From: Mycobacterium dioxanotrophicus
Lineage (GTDB): Bacteria; Actinomycetota; Actinomycetes; Mycobacteriales; Mycobacteriaceae
DNA: 64,000 nucleotides
Direction: 5' to 3'
Assembly (NCBI RefSeq): GCF_002157835.1
Contig: NZ_CP020809.1
Coordinates: 1,860,001-1,924,000, forward strand
In this document: positions 47,725-60,301 of the stretch, in pieces
How the letters are laid out: the number at the start of each line of letters is the position of its first letter
Position numbering within the stretch: the first letter of the stretch is position 1
The notes under the pieces: generated by a model
Database searches by the model: none
Told to the model about the DNA's origin: nothing
Seen by the model: only the letters and a program-made list of their open reading frames with translations
Program-made: the position numbers and the translations under genes

Positions 47725-49059
47725 TCAGGCCGGACCGGGCGCAGGCCCCGGTGCGGGGCCGAGCGCGGGCCCGGGGACAGGTCCGAGGGCGGGCCCAGGA
47801 GCGGGAGCCGGGGGCGGTGGCGTGTCACTTAAGCAGAACACCACGCAGGTGGGCGGTGGCGGCGGCTGCTCCCACGGCGGTCTCCACGGCGGCGGCGCGG
47901 CCGGCGTCGGCGACGGGATGGCCTGCGCGGGCCCCGGCAGCGGCCCGAGCACCTGCCCCGGCGCGAAGCCGGGAACGTTGGCGCCGGTCAGCTGAGCTGC
48001 GGTGTCACCGCCGCCCAGCACCGGGATGAGCGCCATCGGGTCGCCGGGCGGCAAGCCCGTGGCGTTGATGGGCAACCCGGGGCCAAGGCCTTCGGGATTG
48101 TCCAGATGCGCATCGCCGATGGGCGGGATGGATCCGGTGATCGGGGGCAGATTGACCGGCACCACGCCGGTGGCGTAGGCCGCTGCCCAGCCCATGACGT
48201 TCTGGGCGTAGGCGACCGAGTTGTTGTACCGCAGGATCGCTGTCATCACCTGCGAGGAATCCCGCAGGTTGAGCCCGCCGGAGCACAGATACCGCGCGGC
48301 GGCCAGGGACGCGTCGAAGACGTTCTGCACGTCGGCCTTGCCGTCGCCGTCCCCGTCGGAGGCGTACCGGGCCCACGTTCCGGGCAGGAACTGCATCGGG
48401 CCCATGGCCCTGGCATAGGTGACCCGGCCGGCCTGGGCGCTCTGCACGATCACCTCGTTGCCGGGCAGGGTGCCGTCCAATGCCGGTCCGTAGATCGGGC
48501 GCACCGCGGTTCCGCGGACGTCGGTGGCGCCGCCGTTGGCGTGCCCGGACTCGATCCGGCCGATGCCTGCCAGCAGGTTCCAGCTGATGCCACAGCCGGG
48601 TGCGGCCGCCGACATCATTCGCTCGGCGTTGCGATAGGCGGCCAGCGCGATCGACGGAATGCCAAGCGCCCCTGGGGAATTCACGATCATCGCGGGCGGG
48701 GGAGCCGACACCGTCGCGGTGGCGATGTGGAACATGGTCGGCACTTTCGCCGCGGCGACCACCGCGGGCCCGGATTGATCGGGCGAGGGTTCCACGGCGG
48801 CCAGTGGGGTGACCGCGGCGTCGATGACGTTGCTGGCCGGTACCGGCCCGGACGCGCCGACGGCGCCGGCCAGGATGATCGGGGAGAGCGCCGCAACGCC
48901 GAGAATCCCGCGCCCGCGGGGGCCGGAAAAGAGCTCGCGGACGTGAGGAGCAGAAAAGAGCTCGCGGACGTGAGGAGCAGAAAAGGGCTTGGCATGGGCG
49001 AGCCGACCAAGTCGGCGTCGAGCGGCGACCACGAAAGCCGCACCTCCCCCTACGCGCAC
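47725..49059 (-). CDS. MltB-like lytic transglycosylase with Pro-rich tail
   Basis: The 444-residue protein has a basic N-terminus, a membrane anchor at about residues 50-70, and a transglycosylase domain with catalytic Glu in G-R-I-E-S-G-H-A-N-G-G and the A-M-G-P-M-Q-F-L-P-G-T-W motif. It should cleave peptidoglycan glycan chains outside the membrane. The last 90 residues are Pro/Gly-rich (A-P-A-P-G-P-A-L-G-P). Residues 26-44 hold two copies of a nine-residue repeat. Rv1230c homologue. GTG start without a clear ribosome binding site. Confidence 0.82.
   Translation of the reverse strand: MRVGGGAAFVVAARRRLGRLAHAKPFSAPHVRELFSAPHVRELFSGPRGRGILGVAALSPIILAGAVGASGPVPASNVIDAAVTPLAAVEPSPDQSGPAVVAAAKVPTMFHIATATVSAPPPAMIVNSPGALGIPSIALAAYRNAERMMSAAAPGCGISWNLLAGIGRIESGHANGGATDVRGTAVRPIYGPALDGTLPGNEVIVQSAQAGRVTYARAMGPMQFLPGTWARYASDGDGDGKADVQNVFDASLAAARYLCSGGLNLRDSSQVMTAILRYNNSVAYAQNVMGWAAAYATGVVPVNLPPITGSIPPIGDAHLDNPEGLGPGLPINATGLPPGDPMALIPVLGGGDTAAQLTGANVPGFAPGQVLGPLPGPAQAIPSPTPAAPPPWRPPWEQPPPPPTCVVFCLSDTPPPPAPAPGPALGPVPGPALGPAPGPAPGPA
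48926..48979 (-). repeat. Two perfect 27-bp tandem repeats in the transglycosylase 5' end
   Basis: The same 27 bases occur at 48926-48952 and 48953-48979, with a partial third copy following. On the gene they encode F-S-A-P-H-V-R-E-L twice. Perfect identity suggests recent duplication. Confidence 0.9.
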
Positions 49060-49117
49060 TTAACCGTCCTGACGTCGATTTCAGCCGACAAAAAGCGTGT
49101 GAACCAAGTCACCATAA

Positions 49118-49702
49118 CTAATCCGGTTGCTCTTGTTGCGACAATGGTTCACTGACGTCGGCGTCACTGGGTTTGGCGGTGCGCTCGGAGTCATCGCCTT
49201 TGCCGGACCGACCACCGCGTTTCGCGCGCTTTTGCAACCCGCTGATCGCCTCGTGGAGTTCTTCCAATTCGCGGCGCAGATAGTCGCGGGTGGCGACTTC
49301 GCCGACGGCGAGGCGCAGCGCGGCCAGCTCACGCGCCAGATATTCGGTGTCGGCCTTGGTCTGCTCGGCCCGCCTGCGGTCCTCTTCGAGGGCCACGCGG
49401 TCGCGGTTCTCCTGCCGGTTCTGCGCCAGCAGGATCAGCGGGGCCGCGTAGGCCGCCTGGGTTGAGAACGCCAGGTTGAGCAGGATGAACGGGTACGGGT
49501 CCCACTGCAGCTTGATGGAGACCAGGTTCAGCGCGATCCAGACGATCACGATGATGGTCTGGATGGCCAGATAACGTCCGGTGCCCAAGAACCGCGCGAT
49601 GGATTCGCTGAACCGGCCCACTGCCTCGACGTCGACGTGCAGCCCCAAGCCGCGCGTGGTGCGGGGAGTGTCCAGCCGCTGACGCGCCGACAGGTCGCTC
49701 AT
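49118..49702 (-). CDS. DUF1003 membrane protein
   Basis: The 194-residue protein has two membrane helices (I-I-V-I-V-W-I-A-L-N and F-I-L-L-N-L-A-F-S-T-Q-A-A-Y) with the conserved D-P-Y-P-F between, then a charged coiled coil (N-R-D-R-V-A-L-E-E-D-R-R-R-A). Rv1231c homologue. It overlaps the MgtE-N protein gene by four bases, which implies coupling; the two may work together on divalent metals (inference). Confidence 0.85.
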   Translation of the reverse strand: MSDLSARQRLDTPRTTRGLGLHVDVEAVGRFSESIARFLGTGRYLAIQTIIVIVWIALNLVSIKLQWDPYPFILLNLAFSTQAAYAAPLILLAQNRQENRDRVALEEDRRRAEQTKADTEYLARELAALRLAVGEVATRDYLRRELEELHEAISGLQKRAKRGGRSGKGDDSERTAKPSDADVSEPLSQQEQPD

Positions 49703-50985
49703 GAGCCCGCCACCGGCAGCGTGGGTTCCTCGCGCTCACGCCAGTCGTCCGGGAGCAGGTGGTCGAGCAGGTCGTCGACCGAGACCGCGCCCAGCAAGTG
49801 GTTCTCCTCGTCGACAACCGGGCCGCAGACCAGGTTGTACGCGGCGAAGTACCGGGTCACCGCGGCCAGCGAGTCCCCGGGGCCCAGATTGGGCAGATCG
49901 GTGTCGACGATGCCGCTGACCAGTGCTGCCGGCGGTTCGCGCAGCAGCCGCTGCAGATGGACGCAGCCCAGGTAATGGCCGGTCGGGGTGGCCGTTGGTG
50001 CGCGCGCGACGAACGCCAACGACGCCAGCGCGGGCGTCAGGTCCGGATCGCGCACGCGGGCGAGCGCCTCGGCCACCGTGGTGTCGGGAGCCAGGACCAC
50101 CGGCTCCGAGGTCATCAGACCGCCCGCGGTGTCCGGCGAGTGGGACAGCAGCCGTCGCACGTCCTCGGAGTCCTCGGGATCCATGCGGCCCAGCAGCACC
50201 TCGGCGTCGGCCGGGGTCAACGTGCCGAGCAGGTCCGCGGCGTCGTCGGGGTCCATCGCCTCGAGCACGTCGGCCGCGCGTTCGGTGTTGAGCTGCTGCA
50301 GCACCTCGGCCTGCTCGTCCTCGGGGAGCTCCTGCAGCACGTCGGCCAGGCGCTCGTCGTCGAGTGCGCGGAACAACTCGTAGCGACGCTTGGCCGGCAG
50401 CTCGCGCAGGGCCTCGGCGACCTCCACCGGCCGCTGGCCCTCGAACTGCTCCAGCAGCGACGCCACGCCCTGATCGGGCATCGCCAGGCCCGACGGGGTC
50501 AACCCCTGCACGTTCTGCCAGTCGACCACGTGGATGTTGCTGCGCCGCCCGAGCCTGCGCTGTGGGCGCACCGCGACCCGCGTGACCATCCAGTCCCTGG
50601 TCCGGGTCTGCTCGATGCCGAGATCGGTTACCACGACGTCGATACCGGCGAGCTGCGGCAGGTCGGGATCGTCGACTCGGACCCGGGTCTCCACCACCTG
50701 GCCCAGCACCAGAACCTCGCCGGGCCGCTGGGCGAACCGGCGCAGCGACACACTGCCCGTGGCCAGCGTCACCGAGCCCGGCTCGATCGCCGTCACCCGC
50801 AGAATCGGCACGAAAATTCTTCGCCGCGTGAGCAATTCGACCACCAGGCCGAGCACCCTGGGCTGCTGGCGCACGATACTGATGCTGATCACCACATCGC
50901 GGACGCGGCCGATGGACTCCCCGTCGGGGCCCAGCACGACCATCCCCACCAGCCGGGCTGCGTAGACCCTGTTCACCGCCGCCAT
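49699..50985 (-). CDS. PRC-barrel/MgtE-N/CBS-domain protein without channel domain
   Basis: The 428-residue protein begins with a PRC-like region (V-L-G-P-D-G-E-S-I-G-R-V-R-D-V), has the MgtE N-terminal superhelix (L-Q-E-L-P-E-D-E-Q-A-E-V-L-Q-Q-L, A-M-D-P-D-D-A-A-D-L-L) at residues 190-290, and CBS domains at the end. The MgtE transmembrane channel is missing. It resembles Rv1232c. It probably senses Mg2+ or nucleotides and acts on a partner such as the DUF1003 protein (inference). Its start codon overlaps a possible start of the opposite CitE-like gene. Confidence 0.85.
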   Translation of the reverse strand: MAAVNRVYAARLVGMVVLGPDGESIGRVRDVVISISIVRQQPRVLGLVVELLTRRRIFVPILRVTAIEPGSVTLATGSVSLRRFAQRPGEVLVLGQVVETRVRVDDPDLPQLAGIDVVVTDLGIEQTRTRDWMVTRVAVRPQRRLGRRSNIHVVDWQNVQGLTPSGLAMPDQGVASLLEQFEGQRPVEVAEALRELPAKRRYELFRALDDERLADVLQELPEDEQAEVLQQLNTERAADVLEAMDPDDAADLLGTLTPADAEVLLGRMDPEDSEDVRRLLSHSPDTAGGLMTSEPVVLAPDTTVAEALARVRDPDLTPALASLAFVARAPTATPTGHYLGCVHLQRLLREPPAALVSGIVDTDLPNLGPGDSLAAVTRYFAAYNLVCGPVVDEENHLLGAVSVDDLLDHLLPDDWREREEPTLPVAGS

Positions 50986-51004
50986 GAGTCAAAGGGTAGA
51001 GAGT

Positions 51005-51967
51005 GTGGTCGTGGACAACCTGTATCGGCCCCGTCGAACCTGTCTGTCGGTTCCCGGCAGCAGCGCCAGGATGATCGAGAAGGCCAAAACCCTGCCCGCC
51101 GACGAGGTGTTCCTCGACCTGGAAGACGCTGTCGCGGCCGATGCCAAGGCGCAGGCGCGCACCCAGGTGGCCGCGGCGTTGGCCTCCGACGGCTGGGCCG
51201 GGCAGCTGCGCGGTATCCGGGTCAACGACTGGACGACACCGTGGACCCATGCCGACGTGATCGAGGTGGTGTCGGCCGCTGGAGCCGCACTGGATCTGAT
51301 CGTGCTGCCCAAGGTGACCGAGGTGGCGCACGTCCAGGCGCTGGATCTGTTGCTCACCCAGTTGGAGACGACGCACCGACTGCCGGTGGGCCGCATCGGC
51401 ATCGAGGCGCAGATCGAGAACGCGCAGGGGCTGACCAACATCGACGCCATCGCGGCGGCGCCCCGGGTGCAGGCACTGGTGTTGGGGCCAGGGGACATGG
51501 CGGCCAGTCTCAACATGCGCACGCTGGAGGTCGGCGGGCAGCCCGAGGGCTACGACATCGGCGATGCGCATCACCACGTGCTGATGCGGATCCTCATCGC
51601 CGCGCGGGCCCGGGGCATCAACGCGATCGACGGGCCGTACGTGAAGGTCCGCGATGTCGACGGGTTCCGGCGCGTGGCCGGTCGTTCGGCGGCGTTGGGC
51701 TACGACGGCAAATGGGTGCTGCACCCCGAGCAGATCGTCGCGGGCAACGAGATCTTCAGCCCCCGTCAGGATGATTACGATCACGCCGAATTGATCCTGG
51801 AGGCCTACGACTGGCATACCTCAGGGGCGGGCGGCGCCAGGGGAGCGGTGATGCTCGGCGACGAGATGATCGATGAAGCCAGCCGCAAGATGGCGCTCGT
51901 GGTCGCAGGCAAGGGGCGGGCGGCCGGGATGACGCGCCACGGCGCACGTTTCGAGCCGCCGCGCTGA
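51005..51967 (+). CDS. CitE-like HpcH/HpaI aldolase (citrate/malyl-CoA lyase family)
   Basis: The 320-residue TIM-barrel protein has R-T-C-L-S-V-P-G-S, D-E-V-F-L-D-L-E-D-A-V with metal-binding acidic residues, and I-G-I-E-A-Q-I-E-N-A-Q-G-L. It should cleave or form a C-C bond in an acyl-CoA such as malyl-CoA or methylmalyl-CoA; the stand-alone gene without citrate lyase subunits fits this. GTG 51005 with AAAGGG upstream is preferred over ATG 50984, which would overlap the divergent start. It converges with the DUF4190 genes, one base between stops. Confidence 0.82.
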   Translation: MVVDNLYRPRRTCLSVPGSSARMIEKAKTLPADEVFLDLEDAVAADAKAQARTQVAAALASDGWAGQLRGIRVNDWTTPWTHADVIEVVSAAGAALDLIVLPKVTEVAHVQALDLLLTQLETTHRLPVGRIGIEAQIENAQGLTNIDAIAAAPRVQALVLGPGDMAASLNMRTLEVGGQPEGYDIGDAHHHVLMRILIAARARGINAIDGPYVKVRDVDGFRRVAGRSAALGYDGKWVLHPEQIVAGNEIFSPRQDDYDHAELILEAYDWHTSGAGGARGAVMLGDEMIDEASRKMALVVAGKGRAAGMTRHGARFEPPR

Positions 51968-51968
51968 C

Positions 51969-52436
51969 TCAGTGGGTGCCGGAGATGGCGACCATCACGA
52001 TCAAGAACAGGATGTACAGGACGATGCCTGCTGTGATCAGCCCACCGACGATGACGGCGGCCAGCGCCAACCCGTAGCCTTCCTGGCCCGTGCGTTTGGT
52101 CTCGCGCATGGCCATGACGCCCAGGATCACGCCGATGGGCGCGGGCAGGCAGACCAGCAGGCCCAACGCAGAACAGACCAGCGCGCCGATCGCCATACCG
52201 CTCGTACCGCGGTGCGGTGGATAGCCGTAGGACGGGTACGACGGATATCCGGGGTACGCCGCAGGCGGATAGGGCTGCGGATAGCCGACAGGCCCCGGCG
52301 ATTGCGTCGGATACAGCGGCGGCGGCAGTCCGGCGTCGGCCGGATAGTCCAGCGGCGCAAGCGGATCCGTGGACGGCGAGTGCTCAATCGGCGGGTATTC
52401 CCTGCCGCCGAACTGCGGATCTGGCTGGTTGGTCAC
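51969..52436 (-). CDS. Pro/Tyr-rich DUF4190 membrane protein
   Basis: The 155-residue protein has a Pro/Tyr-rich N-terminal half (Y-P-G-Y-P-S-Y-P-S-Y-G-Y-P-P) and two membrane helices with a short cytoplasmic turn, A-M-R-E-T-K-R-T-G-Q-E-G-Y-G, the DUF4190 pattern. Homologue of Rv1233c type proteins. It overlaps the upstream related gene by four bases (GTGA), so they are a duplicated pair in one operon. Function unknown. Confidence 0.75.
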   Translation of the reverse strand: MTNQPDPQFGGREYPPIEHSPSTDPLAPLDYPADAGLPPPLYPTQSPGPVGYPQPYPPAAYPGYPSYPSYGYPPHRGTSGMAIGALVCSALGLLVCLPAPIGVILGVMAMRETKRTGQEGYGLALAAVIVGGLITAGIVLYILFLIVMVAISGTH

Positions 52437-53137
52437 GAGTAGGTGGACGTCGACGAGCTGAGTGCGGCGATCACCACGATCAGGATGGCGAGCACCGGAA
52501 CCACCGCACCGATCGCGATACCCGCGATGGCCAGACCGCGACCGCCCTGGCCGGACTGCTTGATCTGGTTGAGCGCGATGATGCCCATCACGATGCCTGC
52601 GATCGACGCGGCGAATCCGCTGAAGCAGAGGAACATCAGCGGCACCGAGAGCACCGAGGCGACCAGAGACCCGATGGCCAACGGGTTGTTGGTCCCGGGA
52701 GCAGGCCCGCCGTAACCGCCGTAGCCGCCGACCGGATACCCGTCGGGCCCGGCAAAGCCCGGGGCGCCGTACGGGGCCGGCGGCGGATATCCCGGCGGCG
52801 GGGGATAACCGGGTGCGCCGCCGTAGGGCGGCGGGGGAGGCGGGGGGTACGCCGCGGGCTGCGGCGGGTACGGCGGATAGTTCATGGGGTAGTCGACCGC
52901 GGGGGGCGACGGCGGTGTGGGCGGCGGCGAGTACGTCGGCCCGGCCGCGTACCCCGCATCAGGCCGGGCCTCGATGGAGGGCGGGGCGTCATAAGACGGT
53001 TGCGCTTCTGCGGCAGGCGGCAGATCCTTGGATTGCTCGATCGGAGGTGCTTCATAGCCGCTCGACGATGGTTCTGACGGCACGGCACTGGGCTCGGATG
53101 CAGGTGTTTCGCCTGCGTGGCCGTCCGGGTTTGTCAT
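52433..53137 (-). CDS. Pro-rich DUF4190 membrane protein
   Basis: The 234-residue protein has a 145-residue Pro/Gly/Tyr-rich N-terminus (Y-P-P-P-P-P-P-P-Y-G-G-A-P-G-Y-P) and two C-terminal helices with the DUF4190 turn I-I-A-L-N-Q-I-K-Q-S-G-Q-G-G-R-G. ATG 53137 is preferred to TTG 53146. It is the first gene of a two-gene run with the shorter paralogue. The tail resembles disordered cytosolic tails of cell-envelope proteins; function unknown. Confidence 0.75.
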   Translation of the reverse strand: MTNPDGHAGETPASEPSAVPSEPSSSGYEAPPIEQSKDLPPAAEAQPSYDAPPSIEARPDAGYAAGPTYSPPPTPPSPPAVDYPMNYPPYPPQPAAYPPPPPPPYGGAPGYPPPPGYPPPAPYGAPGFAGPDGYPVGGYGGYGGPAPGTNNPLAIGSLVASVLSVPLMFLCFSGFAASIAGIVMGIIALNQIKQSGQGGRGLAIAGIAIGAVVPVLAILIVVIAALSSSTSTYS

Positions 53138-53268
53138 GCTGATCAACCTAGCGCACGGCGTGGAACGTAGAGGTCACCTCGTCGCAGGCACCTTTTGCGG
53201 GTGGGGGACGTTGCTGTAACGAGAGCAGCAGGCCGATCGGTCGCTGCACGACAGGAGAGTGAAGATCG

Positions 53269-56261
<2,993 letters not shown>

Positions 56262-56262
<1 letters not shown>

Positions 56263-57107
56263 TGAGCGAACGGAGCGAACGGGTCGGTGCGCGCCGCGCG
56301 ACCGGATGGGTTGTCGTCGACGCCCTGGTGATTCTCTATGCGTTGTTCCCGGTGTTGTGGATCCTGTCGTTGTCGTTGAAACCGACGTCAACGGTCAAGG
56401 ACGGCAAGCTGATTCCGACGCAGATCACCTTCGCCAACTACAAGGGCATTTTCACCGGCGACATCTTCAGCTCGGCGCTGGTCAACTCCATCGGTATCGG
56501 ACTGATCACCACGGTGATCGCGGTGGTGGTCGGCGGCATGGCGGCCTACGCCGTGGCGCGGCTGGCGTTCCCGGGTAAGCGACTGCTGGTCGGCGTCGCC
56601 CTGCTGATCGCGATGTTCCCGCAGATCTCGCTGGTGACACCGCTTTTCAACATCGAGCGCAGGCTCGGCCTGTTTGACACCTGGCCGGGACTGATCATCC
56701 CCTACATCACTTTCGCGCTGCCGCTTGCCATCTACACGCTCTCGGCATTCTTCCGGGAGATCCCATGGGACCTGGAGAAGGCCGCGAAGATGGACGGTGC
56801 CACTCCGGCGCAGGCGTTCCGCAAGGTCATCGCCCCGCTGGCGGCGCCCGGCATCGTCACCGCGGCCATCCTGGTGTTCATCTTCGCGTGGAACGATCTG
56901 CTGCTGGCCCTGTCGCTGACCGCGACCCAGCGTGCCATCACGGCGCCGGTGGCGATCGCGAACTTCACCGGCAGTTCGCAATTCGAGGAGCCGACCGGAT
57001 CGATCGCGGCAGGCGCGATGGTCATCACCATCCCGATCATTGTCTTTGTCCTGATTTTCCAGCGGCGGATCGTCGCTGGGCTGACCTCCGGTGCGGTAAA
57101 GGGGTAG
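56262..57107 (+). CDS. sugB: Trehalose ABC permease SugB
   Basis: The 281-residue permease has six helices and the EAA loop [17 protein letters not shown]. The first eight residues (M-S-E-R-S-E-R-V) are encoded by a repeat-like GAGCGAACGGAGCGAAC and extend past the M. tuberculosis start. Partner of SugA. sugC follows after 4 bases. Confidence 0.93.
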
Positions 57108-57111
57108 TTGG

Positions 57112-58464
57112 ATGGCCGAGATTGTGTTGGACCGGGTGACCAAGAGTTACCCCGACGGCGCAGGCGGTGTCCGGGAAGCCGTCAAAGAACTGTCCATGAC
57201 CATCGCCGACGGCGAGTTCATCATCCTGGTCGGGCCGTCCGGGTGCGGCAAATCCACCACGCTGAACATGATCGCCGGACTTGAGGAGATCTCGTCGGGC
57301 GAGCTGAGCATCGGCGGGGAACGGGTCAACGAGAAGGCGCCCAAGGACCGCGACATCGCGATGGTGTTCCAGTCCTACGCGCTGTACCCGCACATGACGG
57401 TCCGGCAGAACATCGCCTTCCCGCTCACACTGGCCAAGATGAAGAAGGACGAGATCGCGGCCAAGGTCGAAGAGACCGCCAAGATCCTCGACCTGACCGA
57501 ACTGCTGGACCGCAAGCCCGCTCAGCTCTCCGGTGGGCAGCGGCAGCGGGTGGCGATGGGGCGGGCAATCGTCCGCAGCCCCAAGGCATTCCTGATGGAC
57601 GAGCCGCTCTCCAACCTGGATGCCAAACTGCGGGTTCAGATGCGTGCGGAGATCTCGCGGTTGCAGAGCCGGCTGGGTACCACCACGGTGTACGTCACCC
57701 ACGATCAAACCGAGGCGATGACGCTGGGTGACCGGGTTGTCGTGATGCTGGCCGGTGTGGTGCAACAGATCGGTACCCCCGACGAGTTGTACAAGAACCC
57801 GGTCAACCTGTTCGTGGCGGGCTTCATCGGTTCGCCTGCGATGAATTTCTTCCCGGCGACGTTCACCGATGTCGGGGTGCGGTTGCCGTTCGGTGATGTG
57901 ACGCTGAGCCCCGACGTGCACGAGCTGCTGGCCCGAGCGCCCAAGCCGGACAACATCATCGTCGGGATCCGGCCCGAGCATCTGGAGGATGCGTCCCTGC
58001 TGGACGGGTACGCCAGGATCCGGGCCCTGAGCTTCACCGTCCGCGCCGACATCGTCGAGTCGCTGGGCTCGGAGAAGTACATCCACTTCACCATCGACGG
58101 CGGCGGCGCCCGTGCAGCGCAGCTGGCCGAGCTGGTCGCAGACTCCGGGGCGGGCGAAAACGAGTTCGTGGCAAGGGTTTCCGCGGAATCCCGAGTGACG
58201 GCCGGTCAGCAGATCGAGCTGGCGTTCGACACGTCGAAGCTGGTGATCTTCGATGCCGACTCGGGGCTGAACCTGACCCGGGCCATCGAACCCGACGAGA
58301 CGCCCGAACCCGAGCCTGAAGCCGAAGCGGCACCCGCGCCCGAGCCTGAAGTCGAGGCGCCTGAGGCCACCGAGGCGCCTGAGGCGGATGTCGACGCAGC
58401 CGCAGAACCCGCCGACGCCGCCGAGGAGAATCCCGCGGCGCCGTCCGAGCCCAAAGCCGAGTGA
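57112..58464 (+). CDS. sugC: Trehalose ABC ATPase SugC with long acidic tail
   Basis: The 450-residue MalK-type ATPase has Walker [10 protein letters not shown], signature L-S-G-G-Q-R-Q-R-V, Walker [12 protein letters not shown], and a regulatory C-terminal domain. After about residue 390 comes a 58-residue Glu/Pro/Ala tail ([12 protein letters not shown]) that M. tuberculosis SugC does not have. Trehalose recycling supports mycolic acid traffic. GTGA overlap with the SUFU gene. Confidence 0.93.
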   Translation: MAEIVLDRVTKSYPDGAGGVREAVKELSMTIADGEFIILVGPSGCGKSTTLNMIAGLEEISSGELSIGGERVNEKAPKDRDIAMVFQSYALYPHMTVRQNIAFPLTLAKMKKDEIAAKVEETAKILDLTELLDRKPAQLSGGQRQRVAMGRAIVRSPKAFLMDEPLSNLDAKLRVQMRAEISRLQSRLGTTTVYVTHDQTEAMTLGDRVVVMLAGVVQQIGTPDELYKNPVNLFVAGFIGSPAMNFFPATFTDVGVRLPFGDVTLSPDVHELLARAPKPDNIIVGIRPEHLEDASLLDGYARIRALSFTVRADIVESLGSEKYIHFTIDGGGARAAQLAELVADSGAGENEFVARVSAESRVTAGQQIELAFDTSKLVIFDADSGLNLTRAIEPDETPEPEPEAEAAPAPEPEVEAPEATEAPEADVDAAAEPADAAEENPAAPSEPKAE

Positions 58465-59060
58465 CCGACGTTCTGGCGGCCGTGCGAACCGGTCTCGACG
58501 AGCACTTCGCCGCCGCGGGCATCACCGCCGAACCAGTCAGCGCGAGCGTCACGTTCCTGGGCACCGAGCGGATCGAGGTGCTGCGTTTCGGCCCCGATCC
58601 TGCCGACGCCGATGTGTACCACTATGTGACGCTGGGCTGTTCGCGTCACCCGATGTTCGACCCGACCGAGTTCGTGGCCGACCCCATCCATGGCCCGCGG
58701 GCCGAGGTGACGGTGTCGCTGCGCGGACCGACGCCGACCGGGCTGGCCCGGTCGCTGGCGATCCTCGCCGCGGCGCCTGCGGTCGAGGGTCTGGTGCTCG
58801 AGGCCGATGCGCTGGTCGACCTGGAGACACCGTTGTTCGCCGGTGCGCCGTTCACCGCTTTCCTGTTGTCCCCCAGCGATATCGGTGAGATCGCCTTGCC
58901 GGATCCGATGACTGCGGTGAATGTGCTTGCGGCGACCCCGATCACCGCGACGGAGGCGGCGTGGGTGCGGCTCAAGGGCGCCGACGCGATGCGTGAGGCG
59001 TGGCAGACCGACGGTGTGGACGTGCTGAATCCGGCCCGCAGGGCCGCCAACCCGACCTGA
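58461..59060 (+). CDS. SUFU-domain protein
   Basis: The 199-residue protein has the suppressor-of-fused-like pattern [17 protein letters not shown] and [10 protein letters not shown]. Bacterial SUFU proteins often act as immunity proteins or unknown binders. The GTG overlaps the sugC stop, so it is translated with the trehalose importer. It converges with corA, one base apart. Confidence 0.75.
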   Translation: MTDVLAAVRTGLDEHFAAAGITAEPVSASVTFLGTERIEVLRFGPDPADADVYHYVTLGCSRHPMFDPTEFVADPIHGPRAEVTVSLRGPTPTGLARSLAILAAAPAVEGLVLEADALVDLETPLFAGAPFTAFLLSPSDIGEIALPDPMTAVNVLAATPITATEAAWVRLKGADAMREAWQTDGVDVLNPARRAANPT

Positions 59061-59061
59061 G

Positions 59062-60168
59062 TCAGAGCCAGTCGTTCTTCCGGAAGGTGCGGTGCAGCAC
59101 CAGGCACACCGCCAGCATCAGGGTGAGAACCGCGGGATAGCCCCAGACCCAATGTAATTCGGGCATGTTGTCGAAGTTCATCCCGTAGATCCCGGCCAGC
59201 GCGGTCGGTACCGCCGCGATGGCGACCCACGCCGAGATCTTGCGCATGTCGACGTTCTGCTGCATCGCGACCTTGCCCAGGGCCGCCTGCACCAGCGAGC
59301 TGAGCATCTCGTCGTAACTGGAGATCCGCTCGGAAGCCTGGATGGTGTGATCGTTGACGTCGCGCATGTAGCGCCGCACCTCGACGGAGATGACGTCATT
59401 GTGGTCGGTGAGCAGCCGCTGCAGGGCCAGCGTCAGCGGGCCGACAGCACGGCGCAGTTCGACGACCTCGCGCTTGAGCAGGTAGATGCACTCGATGTTG
59501 GTCGGGGTGTCGGGGGAGAAGACGTTCTCCTCCATGACATCGATGTCGGTTTCCATCAGGTCGGTCACGTGCAGATAGTGGTCCACCACATGGTCGGCGA
59601 TCGCGTGCATCACGGCGAACGGGCCCAGTGTCAGGATGGCCGGCGAGGCGTCGAGACGTCGGCGCACGCCGGCCAGCCCGCCGTGTTCACCGTGCCGGAC
59701 GGTCACCACGAAGTCCGGGCCGACGAAGATCATGATCTCGCCGGTCTCGACGATCTCGCGGGCGTTGGCCACCGAGGCGTGCTCGACGTAGTTGACCGTC
59801 TTGATCACCAGGAACAACGTCTTGTCGTAGCGCTCCAGCTTGGGGCGCTGATGGGCGTGCACCGCGTCCTCGACCGCGAGCTCGTGCAACCCGAAAACGT
59901 CTGCGACAGACTGCATCTGGTGCTCATCAGGCTCATGCAGGCCGACCCACGCGAATGCCTTCTTCCCGGCGCCCTCCAGTTCGCGCACCTTGGCCTGGGC
60001 GGCCGCGTGGGTGTATTTGCCGGGCAACCTCTCTCCGTCGCAGTACACCCCGCAGTCGACCATGGCCCGGGCCACCGGAACGTGGATGGATTTGGCATCG
60101 GTGACGGGAGGTTTGGCCCGCGCAGCGGGGCGGAGCAGCGACGGCGGTAGTGCACGGAACGAGGGCAT
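59062..60168 (-). CDS. corA: CorA magnesium/cobalt transporter
   Basis: The 368-residue protein has a large cytoplasmic domain and two C-terminal helices with the diagnostic G-M-N pore motif in I-Y-G-M-N-F-D-N-M-P-E-L. It takes up Mg2+. Homologue of Rv1239c. The N-terminus (residues 1-35) is variable. It converges with the sug operon and is divergent from the malic enzyme gene. Confidence 0.93.
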   Translation of the reverse strand: MPSFRALPPSLLRPAARAKPPVTDAKSIHVPVARAMVDCGVYCDGERLPGKYTHAAAQAKVRELEGAGKKAFAWVGLHEPDEHQMQSVADVFGLHELAVEDAVHAHQRPKLERYDKTLFLVIKTVNYVEHASVANAREIVETGEIMIFVGPDFVVTVRHGEHGGLAGVRRRLDASPAILTLGPFAVMHAIADHVVDHYLHVTDLMETDIDVMEENVFSPDTPTNIECIYLLKREVVELRRAVGPLTLALQRLLTDHNDVISVEVRRYMRDVNDHTIQASERISSYDEMLSSLVQAALGKVAMQQNVDMRKISAWVAIAAVPTALAGIYGMNFDNMPELHWVWGYPAVLTLMLAVCLVLHRTFRKNDWL

Positions 60169-60301
60169 TCGCTGGGCCTCCCATCAGCTGTGACCGGCAC
60201 CCGATCGGGCCGGTTGAATCGTACGCGCCCAACCTGTTACCAACAGCTCACGAGAGGGGAACTCGGCCCTGTGAGATTGGTCTGTGAAGTACCCTGGCGC
60301 C

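Noticed and set aside
48926..48987. Possible CRISPR-like repeat
   Set aside because: The copies are directly adjacent without spacers and are in frame in a coding region.
50984..50986. ATG start for the CitE-like gene
   Set aside because: It would overlap the start codon of the divergent MgtE-N gene; GTG 51005 has a better ribosome binding site.
49736..51817. 693-residue frame across the MgtE-N and CitE-like genes
   Set aside because: Crosses two divergent genes in another frame and has no family motifs.
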